Positions 55,265-64,000 of a stretch of DNA of 64,000 nucleotides are shown here, piece by piece. The stretch's first letter is position 1. Every line of letters starts with the position of its first letter. The notes beneath the pieces are model-generated. The model worked only from the letters and a program-made list of their open reading frames with translations. It searched no databases and was not told the DNA's origin. The DNA comes from Pezizomycotina sp. ARF18 (taxonomy: Eukaryota; Ascomycota), in NCBI GenBank assembly GCA_002224055.1, contig AZLU01000053.1, positions 159,836 through 223,835 on the forward strand. The letters run 5' to 3'. A program made the translations under genes and the position numbers.

Positions 55265-55674
55265 CACGCTTTTCTATCATCAACATCCTCCTTTTCCTTT
55301 CCCCCTTTCATCAACCGTCAATCGAATTATCATCTCCGTCCCCATCATCATTCCTTTATTTGGATTCTGGGGAACCTCATCGGATTTTGGGTTCTATCCC
55401 CTGAAGTTTTTGGGGGTTTATTCATCGGCAGGCACGTGGGAATCGGATTATTGTGCTTTTTGTGTGTGTGAGGCAATCATTACGCTGGAATTTGATTTGA
55501 CTGGGTATTTCCGTTCTCTGTGGCACCCATCTCGACGCAACAAAAACTCCGATCACTAAACGTATAACTCTACCAACACCATCGATAGAATCGGTTGACA
55601 TACGCCATATTTACTGACAGCGCGGAGGGAGAATAAACGAAAATTCAAAAAAAGGAACGGCTTTTACGTGATTG

Positions 55675-57099
55675 ATGTCGCAGGTCTCTCCTCCGAAACC
55701 TTGGGAAAGAGCCGGAGCAACCGCATCTCGTAAGTACCCGTTGAATTTTTTTCAATCGACAGTACGTGTTGCTGTATTCTCACTTTGCGTTCTAATGCTC
55801 ATTCTTCTCCTCGATAGCTCTTCCTATTTCGGCTCTAGTTCCACCACCGCCGTCATGACGACTCCTCCGAACTCCACCGCCCCAGCTGCTGTTGCTGCTT
55901 CATCCTCCACTCCCCAAGTCTTCCCGCCAGACCGCGGGCCTCACTTCCACATCGACCGCCCTTAACAGACCTGGCATGGCCGAATGGCTGGCACAACAAC
56001 TGGCTACTCGCCCTACAATCGGACTGGCTACGGCACGGGTTACGGTCTTGGTTCAGGATATGGTAGCTACGGAGGTTATGGATCTTATTCGTCTCCTTAC
56101 TCGCGCTTCGGTGGCCTCGGCGGATACGGTGGGTATGGGATGGGAGGTACGGCATGGGAGGTTATGGGATGGGTGGTATGGGTGGGTTCGGCGACCCCAA
56201 TGACCCGAACAGTTTGATGAGAGGAATGGAGAGCAGCACGGCTGCTACTTTCCAAATGATAGAGTCTATTCGTCTCCGCGTTCGGAAGCTTCGCCCAGAT
56301 GCTCGAGAGCACGTTCATGGCGACGCACTCGTCGTTCTTCGCGATGGTTTCCGTTGCAGAACAGTTTGGTAATCTGAGAAATACCCTGGGCCAGATACTC
56401 GGATATTCGCCATCATACGGTGGGTCAAGATTGGTTTCGCCAAGCTAACAGGTCGGCCGTTGCCTGCTTCTGCCGGTGACCTGACCCCGGAAGCCTTCGC
56501 CAGCTTTGGCGGCCGATCCCGACCAGGATCACCCAACCGTAGTCCTAAGGGTCCCTCCAAGAAGCCGTTCATCGTCTTCTGCCTCGCGGTGTTCGGTTGC
56601 CGTACCTGATGGGCAAGCTGATCCGAGCTTTGGCGTCGAAACAGGAAGAGGAGGAGCGTAAGCGCGTAGAGGCTATGAACGCCGCCGCTGGTGGCAGGCT
56701 CTCGAACTCGCAGACCGATGAAGAAGCTTGATTTCTGCCGCGTCTTGTACGATTTCACTCCCGAGAACCCGGCTGTCGAGCTGGAAGCTAAGAAGGGCGA
56801 CCTCGTCGCGGTCCTCTCCAAGTCAGATCCTCTCGGCAACGCTTCGCAATGTGTGGAAGTGCCGTACCAGGGATTCGAGGGTGGGTTATCTGCCAGAACC
56901 CTACCTCGAAGCCGTTGTTCGTAACGGACAAGCCGTCGGTTCGCTCAAGCAAATCACCGAAGGATCCACGTCCCGTACAGCTAGCCTTACCAATGCTAGC
57001 GTGAAGGCAACCTCTTCGGAAAGCAGGACGCAGAGCTTGACCTCCACGAAACCTGGTGATATCTCCATCGAAAGCTTCCAGAAGAGCGGGTTCTACTAA
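55675..57099 (+). CDS. PEX13: PEX13, peroxisomal import docking protein with SH3 domain
   Basis: The ATG at 55675 gives MSQVSPPKPWERAGATAS, then an intron (GTAAGT at about 55730). Pro/Ala-rich text follows, and then the Tyr/Gly-rich region typical of Pex13 (GTGYGLGSGYGSYGGYGSYS, about 56030-56095). After this come GFGDPNDPNSLMRGMESST, AATFQMIES, a membrane-region reading (IIRWVKIGFAKLTGRPLP) and KKPFIVF. A second hydrophobic part reads LPYLMGKLIRALASKQEEEE. The SH3 domain begins DFCRVLYDFTPENPAVELEA, then KKGDLVAVLSKSDP and GYLPEPYLE (ALYDF and YIP-like motifs). The stop is at 57097-57099. Pex13 sits in the peroxisome membrane, binds Pex14 and Pex5 and helps import matrix proteins, such as the AKL-ended oxidase seen here. 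Several one-base breaks. Confidence 0.9.
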
Positions 57100-58199
57100 A
57101 CAATTCAAAGACCTCTTTCCCACTTTATTAACGTTATTCCTTGGAATATAGTGTCTCTAGAGGATGTTATTCAGCGTATATACCTCTTGCAATAGTCAAA
57201 CCCCCTCTTCTCTTTTTTATTTTTTTTATTTTTTTTTTTACTTTTCCTTTGTCGTAGCCAATTCATTGCCCTGCTTTCTCGTTCACACTTTGTTTGCAGC
57301 ACCCTCTATATCATTTGATAGTCAATATTTTATACATTTTTGCTCCATGCAGGTTGATTGCTTGCGTTCTTGTTTGGGAGTTTGGTCACCTTTTTTACCT
57401 CAGTGAGTGCACCTGTACTTCTCTGAAAGATGCTGTTTAATACAAAAAATTATTCCCGCCGACATATTTCTTTTGGCTTCTTGTAATATACTTTTCTTAC
57501 CTGCTTTGCTATCTCATATCATCCCTTTTTTTTTTTTTTTTTCCAAAGCCCTATATCCAGCCATTATTAAAATATTGCTGTAGATGTCCGATTCGGTCAT
57601 CAGGAATTCTCACGATTTTCTTTTCTTCCCACATTTTCGCTCACCGAGATATTATCTTTTATATTGATATTCTGCATTTTTGATAAACCATAGAGCGAAA
57701 CGTGTATCCTGTACCTAATGCAATAACGGTCGTCTATTCATAGTATTGTAGCAGAAGAAAAAAAAGGCTCTTAGACACTAAAACAGCCATTCGTATTTTT
57801 TCCCTTGAACATGTATTTGTGGTGTTGTTTCTTGATCTGAAGTTATTTGAAAGCTGTCTATACTATAACAATATATACAAGTCGTCCTAATAATGATGTC
57901 AATGAATATAGACAAAAAGTGATCATCAAGATATACGAGTATGAGATTCCTACATGCATGAGCTCTACCGAGAAATCCTACGGCACTTTGGTGTTGCTCA
58001 AAAGCGTACTTTCTTTTTTTTTTTTTTTTTTTTTTTTTTCGCGTGCGGCACAGCAGAAATTTCTTTTTTTACCCTTTGAGCCTCTCCACACAACCACAAC
58101 AGCAAAGAGCTTCGTTCACCCATCTTCCCAGCTACTATCAGCACGTAAAAATCCGAAGCACACGAGCTACTTTGCATACAATCACGACAGAAAATCACG
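57100..58199. other. Intergenic region
   Basis: T-rich, with runs at 57530-57542 and 58012-58039. No gene is seen. It contains the CCT7 promoter. Confidence 0.45.
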
Positions 58200-60578
58200 A
58201 TGTCGTTCGGTCCACAGACACCTACCATCATCGTCCAAGGAGGGTAGCATACTATTCCTATTCAAAAGCTGTCGCTGTGGTTTCTCTTCTTTTGAAGCTT
58301 TTGATAAGCTATCGAATTTTCAGTTTTTTTTTTTAACCGAGCAGCTGCTGTCCCCAGGAACGGATTCTTCGCAAGGGCGGACAGATAATATCAAATATAA
58401 CGCCTGCCTCGCAGTACAGTCGACGATCAAGAGTACACTGGGCCCTTACGGCGGTATCTACTCCTCGTAGACGCAAATGGAAGCAGACCATCACGAACGA
58501 CGGGAGTACGTCATGAAGGTAGAGTTTTTTTCAAACAACTGCTCCGAGAGTTTTCCCATGCGAGAGAGCCAGCCCTAACTATGCTTTCCTCTTATTCTCA
58601 ACAGCTCCTCGACATCGTCCACCCGCGGCTCGGATCCTTACCGACATCGCCCGCTCGCAGGACGCCGAAGTCGGCGACGGCACCACCTCCGTCGTCGTGT
58701 TCGCGGGGTGAAATATTGAAAGAGAGCAAAGGATTCGTGGAGGAAGGCGTCAGCTCGCAGGTTATCAAAAGGTCTCCGCAAGGCGTCGCAGATGGCCGTG
58801 ACAAGATTAAGGAGATCGCGGTCAAGATCGACAAGTCCGAGCAGCGCGATACCTGCTGAAGCTCGCAGGTACGGCCATGTCGTCGAAGCTTATCAAGAGG
58901 AACTCAGGCTTCTTTACCAAGAGTGCGTAATACCCACCGACGGAAAAAAGGAAGTGGTTTGTGCTATATTTCCGGAGCTAACGGTGCTGTGTAACAGTGG
59001 TTGTCGACGCCGTCCAGTCTCTCGACCAAGACGACCTCAACGAGAAGCTGATAGGCATCAAGAAAGTACCCGGAGGTGGTTTACAAGTACGTTCTATGTC
59101 ACACACACTCTTCCTATATGGAACGAAGCTAATGTGGCATGCTTAACGTAGGAATCGCTATTCGTCAACGGAGTAGCTTTCAAGAAGACTGTAAGTGAAA
59201 GACATTCTTCTCTGTACACCGAGATTTTCTAGCTAATAATCCAAATAGTTTTCGTACGCTGGCTTCGAGCAACAGCCCAAGTCATTCAAAACCCAAAGAT
59301 CGTCTGCTTGAACGTGGAATTAGAGCTTAGTATGTGATCTACATAAAAATCTTCTATGCTCCGTACAATACTAACACTCGACGCTTGAATTACAGAGAGT
59401 GAGAAGGACAACGCCGAAGTCCGGTAGAACAGGTCTCCGTAAGTATATACTGTATCTTGTATTTTAGAGAGAGCTACAGGACATCTAACTCTTTTATCTG
59501 TAGGAATACCAAGCCATCGTTGACGCGGAGTGGCAAATCATCTTCAACAAGCTCGAAGCCTCGCCAACACGGGCGCTAAGGTCGTCCTCTCGAAGCTGCC
59601 GATCGGCGATCTGGCGACGCAGTACTTCGCCGACAGGGACATATTCTGCGCGGGGCGGGTAACGTCGGACGACATGGAGAGGGTAGTCATGGCCGTCGGC
59701 GGCAGCATACAGTCCACCTGCTCCGACATCCACGACGAGCACCTGGGCAGCTGCGAATCCTTCGAGGAGCGCCAGATCGGCGGCGAGCGGTTCAACTTCT
59801 TCGAGGGCTGCCCGAAGGCCAAGACGTGCACGCTCGTCCTCAGGGGCGGGGCGGAGCAGTTCATTGCCGAGGTCGAGCGCTCGCTGCACGACGCCATAAT
59901 GATCGTCAAGAAGGCGATCAAGAACGATATGATCGTCGCGGGTGGTGCTTGGAGATGGAGATATCGAAGTACCTGCGCGATGAGTCCAAGCTCATCATGG
60001 GCAAGCAGCAGCTCATCGTCGCGCGTTCGCGCGCGCGCTCGAGATCATCCCCCGTCAGCTGTGCGATAACGCTGGGTTCGACGCCACGGACATCCTGAAC
60101 AAGCTGAGGATGCAGCACGCCAAAGGTGAAACGTGGCCGGCGTCGATATCAACAACGAAGGGATCGCGAATAACCTGGAGGAATTTGTGTGGGAGCCGAC
60201 GGTAGTGAAGATTAACGCTATCAAGCTGCTACGGAAGCTGCGTGTCTGATACTCGCGGTTGATGAAAACCATCAGTAAGTCACAATAGCCTCCCTTCTTT
60301 TTCTAAGTATTCCTTTCTTCAAAGTATACTTTGTCACAGTTGCTGATATTGGCTTGCCTTAATCAGAGAACGAAGAGTCGGCGCAGCCACAAGCAGGGCC
60401 GCCGATGCCGCGAGGAGCGGCGTAAGTTTAATCCCCTTCCGACTTATTATATTTCATTTCGTTACTTGACGTTCCCCATCTTTATAACTCTATAAATATG
60501 TAGCCAATGCTAACACCTGCTTCGAAACATCAGGCAAAGAGCTCTGAGAGGGCGAGGCAGGGCATGCCGAGGAGGTAG
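58200..60578 (+). CDS. CCT7: CCT7, chaperonin TCP-1 eta subunit
   Basis: The ATG at 58200 gives [12 protein letters not shown], then an intron. Exon 2 has the reading [15 protein letters not shown] (about 58408-58455), then NDGxTVMK after a frame break. After another intron, LLDIVHP, then [14 protein letters not shown] (about 58658-58700) carries the ATP-binding GDGTT motif. Further blocks: [48 protein letters not shown] (about 59582-59642), [63 protein letters not shown] (one base missing), and [19 protein letters not shown]. The C-terminal exon reads [18 protein letters not shown], then an intron, and ends RALRGRGR...MPRR-stop (60576-60578). It is one of eight subunits of the CCT ring that folds actin and tubulin. 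About ten frame breaks and seven introns are seen. Confidence 0.9.
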
Positions 60579-61159
60579 ATGCAAGCATATATCTCAACCT
60601 AATTTGACCTTCTGACATCTCGCTGTTCTCTTTATAAACCATGTTTATTTTAGTCAACATAGAAGATTTTTGCATTGGTTAGGCAAAGACAAAATAAAAG
60701 CGAAACGAATCATCATGATGTTTTTAAAACTAATGAAGTCTCACACAACCTATTGGTCCTCCATATTGTAAAAAAAAAAAAGTCGAGAGGAGCGTTGCCC
60801 TGTATTTGGCGCCGGTACTTCACAAGAATAATCATGTAGGTGTTGCTAAAGAGTAGGAAATCTACGAGTTTTTTAAAGGGCGTGGTTTTAGTCTCAGGAG
60901 GAGCATGCATTCAAAGCAGCAGAAAGCACTTCATAGTGCTGACACGCCTTTCCCCGCGTAGCAGAAAAGCTTCAATGTATATGGTACGAAAATATTATAT
61001 TTTTACTCCAATCCCGGGCTACGCTCATTGCACATACAATCCATAGTTGTCCTAAGCAGAAGAAAAAGGAATATAACGTACATTCTGCAGAAAAAACATT
61101 GAAAAAAGAAATAAAAAAACACCATTTCTACCGTAATCTGTCCAGCAATTCTTTTATTT
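60579..61159. other. Spacer between convergent genes
   Basis: 3' regions of CCT7 and the VanZ-like gene. Frames are low complexity and no gene is seen. Confidence 0.45.
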
Positions 61160-62360
61160 TCATTTTGTTGAAGGTCCCCCTTCGTCATCAATGGTATCAG
61201 CCGTAGCTTGGAAGTAGACGCGACACCAATGTCTCCGTCTAGCCCTTCCTCTTCGTTTTCTTCCTCGATGATGCCCAGCTCGGCTTCCTCGTCGGGGACA
61301 GCGTGGTACGAAGCATTCTTGGCGTGCCGCCGACGCTAAAAGTCATTCCCGGGTTAGTAGATCAGCCACATGGCTCTAGAACATGCCGTTGAAGCTATAT
61401 GACCTCACGGCTGAAGAGCTTTCTCGGGGAAAAAAAGGAAAGAAAGAGTATAAAAAGGGGTTGAGATATCTCACCTCCATCATTCTGCGATGATACCATA
61501 TATTTAGTGATAACGCTAGACCACTGCCAAATAGGTTTGCAACGATATCGTAGGCGTCGAACTTCCGGGTACTATTTTTTTTTTTGAATCAGTATCTATT
61601 GAACCAATTGCAATAGCCAAAAAAGCCGGCGCTCTTCAAAGAGGTAAGAGTTGGGCAAATTTTACCGGAAGCATTCCTTGAACAAACTCGGAGCCTATGC
61701 TACCGAGCAAGAACATCACGACAAGCGTCATGTGTACTATCCGCCTCCTCGAGGTATCGATGACCTAATTTCTCCCTTTCTCCTTTTAGCGTGAGGCGCG
61801 ACAAAAGGTTTGATGAATTGGCAATCCTATCAGAAGATAATAATCCTCCCTCGTGATCTTGGTTTAGGCTAATGCTCATATAGAATAACAAAGCCTAAAT
61901 GAAGCGTCGCCTTTTCGTGCCTTATGACGTTGATCCTTCCAATTGGACATCCTGGTGGTCCCAGAGGACTGGTAGCGTGGGGACGACAATGGGGAAGGCG
62001 CAATAGTGATTAGGGGGGTGAAAAACTGACCCAGTAGAAGCATAACTACGTAGGTTGAACAAAATACCGTTTGGTCAGTATGTTTGAGTAATCATAAAAA
62101 ATAGGAGATATGGATCACAACTGGATGTAAAATCAACAAATAAAATCAAATTACAGAAAAGGTGGTGTGGTGGAAGAAATAAAATAAGATAATAAGTAAA
62201 TAAAAGCAAAAGAGAGAAAGGGTGAGCCCTACCGTCAAGAGGAAGAACGTTACGAAGTGTAGGAATTTGTCGTTGACTTTACCGGTGCCAACTTTCCGAA
62301 TCCAAGGTAGACGGATATTAGGAGGAGGAAGCAAAATGCACCTTGAGAAAACCTCGAGAA
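61160..62360 (-). CDS. VanZ-like domain membrane protein
   Basis: Minus-strand blocks are an N-terminal hydrophobic helix (QGAFCFLLLISVYLGF, about 62335-62288), then VGTGKVNDKFLHFVTFFLLT (about 62290-62230), the VanZ-like DKxxHFxxFxxL motif. After an intron, a segment resembling GSEFVQGMLP (about 61700-61665) follows, then FDAYDIVANLFGSGLALSL (about 61565-61505; the DIxAN motif), then NIWYHRRMMEV. The hydrophilic tail has RRRHAKNASYHAVPDEEAEL and EEENEEEGLDGDIG, and probably ends GGPSTK-stop (61162-61160). The family is known from bacterial vancomycin-resistance regions, but VanZ-like proteins are also common in fungi. Its role in fungi is unknown. The start is not clear (no ATG in frame before the first helix), and frame breaks are present. 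Confidence 0.7.
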
Positions 62361-62464
62361 CGAGGTAAGTGAGAAATTCAATTGCTCTGAATTGTGTTGG
62401 TGGCGCTTCCGAGTGCTTGCCAAAAGGAAGGGAACAACGTGGTAGTGGCCGAGGTGACGACATT

Positions 62465-64000
62465 GGGACTGGAAAGCAGATAGATGGGCCGACAGCCCTT
62501 CCAAGGATACTGAATAAAGGGGGGAGGGACTCAGATCTAGGACTTACAGGCTATCGGTATCTGATCTCATTCTCGCGCCAGTGCTGCCACTTCGCCTAGT
62601 AAACGTAGTTGTCCGGAGGGTATGTGCTCTCGGCGTTGGGTGGGGAGCCGGGGGTGAAGAAGGAAGAGAGGAAAGAAAGACGAAAAACGAAAGAAGGGGG
62701 AAGAGTTATAAGCGACAACGCTAGCCCGGGAGTCTCCTGATAACCGTCTCCAAATAGGATAATGGCGATCTTGAGAGTGACCGAGTTGTCTATGTGTGGG
62801 AAAAACGGCGTTGGGGGAAGAGCCGGATAGTTATCGCGGGACAAAAACACTGTTAAGGTTTTTAGGAGTTAAAAAAAAACAAGTAGCAGTAGGCAAAAAA
62901 GAAAAGAAAAGACACCTCCGATAGGGAACTAAGTACTTAACACCGCCTATCTTTCTAGCCTATAACTTACTCTGATTGGGCGCCCAGAAACGTGGGACAC
63001 AGAAAGTGGGCTCCCCAACGGCGGGGAGAGAATAAGTGGGACTTTTGCGCTTAGGAGTGGAAATATATCCCAAAAAAGAGGGAATGAGACATCTCATGTC
63101 CACCCGTTCGTCAGGATAGGAACTTGGAATCTAAACTAAACTGCTACTAACTAACTAGTTAGTTATGCCCAAAGAGCGCTAATTGCTAAAACCAGAATGT
63201 ATAAATATTGAGTTAGCGAGTGAATTGATATTTATATTCATAGTATAGGAATAGAAGGGAAGCGTTATCGTTCCCTTTGGGTTTGGGGGGAGTTTATCGT
63301 CAACGAACCAATAGTAAGTGAGGAGGGCTACTTTTAACCCCCACATTTTTCTGTTATTGATAAAGAGAGCAGACGACGTTGAACCCTAGAATTTATACTA
63401 AACCTATCTACTTGAGTATCACACTCTAGATACGTAATAGATTCAATCGCAGCAGAAGAGAGATAGAGAGCATTTATAGTTATAAACTAACTAGTACGGA
63501 TTTGTTCTCACCTATCTCCACTCATTTAGAATGAAGTGGAGGGTGGTATTTCTCTCAATTTTTGTCAATTTTTGGTTTTGGTTTTGGCGTCGCGCGTGTT
63601 GATCGGACGAAGGCGGTGTATTATATAATACAGCATCTAATGGAGACGGACAGATGCCTTTTTTTTTTTATATACTTAAGTAGTAGAGGTTGACTGATCG
63701 TGAATAGAGTAATTTTATTAATAAAATATACAAGATAATATATAATAATAGAAAGCGAAAGAGTAATCGTATTAAAGGTCATTGTGGCAGTCGTAGGTCG
63801 TATATCAAGGAAGATACCCTGGTATCTGACTAGTGCCTCTCAAGAAGTTTGTTCTAAAGGGGAAAAGGAATAGATCAATAATGAACAAAACCAATACCAT
63901 ACTTACTCCTTAATTCTTATTAAGAGCTAACTACGACTTCCCGTGTACTTATTGGTAGATGGCGGACACTTCTCCGTCCGGGTGATAAAGCCCTCCCTCC
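62465..64000. other. Right-hand intergenic region
   Basis: AT-rich DNA with short direct repeats (for example CTAACTAACTAGTTAGTTA near 63146). The open frames are short and not protein-like. It probably holds the VanZ-like promoter and the start of another intergenic stretch. Confidence 0.4.

Larger units (their letters stand above)
53441..55674. other. Intergenic region with microsatellites
   Basis: No gene is recognised in 2.2 kb. It holds an AT dinucleotide run (53504-53523), a short TGCAG repeat (about 54790-54810), poly-T (about 54870-54912), (TAT)n (55147-55183) and (TC)n (55241-55264). The last part is the PEX13 leader. Confidence 0.5.

Overview
The window looks like nuclear DNA of a filamentous ascomycete (Pezizomycotina-like). 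It has short spliceosomal introns of roughly 50-150 bp with GT(A/G)AGT...YAG ends, compact genes on both strands, AT-rich intergenic DNA full of poly-A/poly-T runs, and a decayed Tc1/mariner element. About twenty protein genes can be recognised. Nearly all need one-base frame corrections to read through, including genes that should be essential (POL2, CCT7). The lost base is often one of two or three identical bases, so I read most breaks as consensus undercalls and keep these loci as CDS. CDS spans run from probable start to probable stop and include introns and frame breaks.

Layout, left to right: OTU-family protein (-, 26-980); F-box/LRR-like hypothetical protein (+, 1.7-3.0 kb); complete Tc1/mariner relic with about 80 bp inverted repeats and TA target sites (3561-5023); protein tyrosine phosphatase (-, 5.4-6.9 kb); small Mrx7-like candidate (+, 8.6-9.1 kb); UNC-50/Gmh1 Golgi protein (-, 9.8-11.05 kb); a 4 kb AT-rich gap; Sec7-PH Arf exchange factor (+, about 15.9-20.0 kb) carrying two internal tandem duplications; D-amino-acid oxidase ending in AKL (+, 21.8-23.2 kb); a tRNA-like gene (23.64 kb); M20 amidohydrolase (-, 24.3-26.2 kb); two unrecognised loci (27.7 and 28.3-28.9 kb); unrecognised basic/Ser-Asp-rich protein (+, 30.6-31.6 kb); COX20 (-); Sub1/PC4 (-); DNA polymerase epsilon catalytic subunit (+, 34.9-42.25 kb); thioredoxin with a probable mitochondrial presequence (+); Aro8-type aminotransferase (+); Ntr2-like splicing factor (-); CMC2 (+); DsbA-like thioredoxin-fold protein (-); PEX13 (+); CCT7 chaperonin (+); VanZ-like membrane protein (-).

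Most genes are housekeeping and unlinked in function, as is usual in fungi. Loose themes are mitochondria/COX assembly (COX20, CMC2, Mrx7-like, thioredoxin) and peroxisome/amino-acid catabolism (PEX13, D-amino-acid oxidase). I see no biosynthetic cluster, CRISPR array, operon or defence island. No convincing new system is present; the most interesting items are the paired tandem duplications in the Sec7 gene, the transposon relic, the odd tRNA-like locus and the unrecognised genes at 28.3-28.9 and 30.6-31.6 kb.
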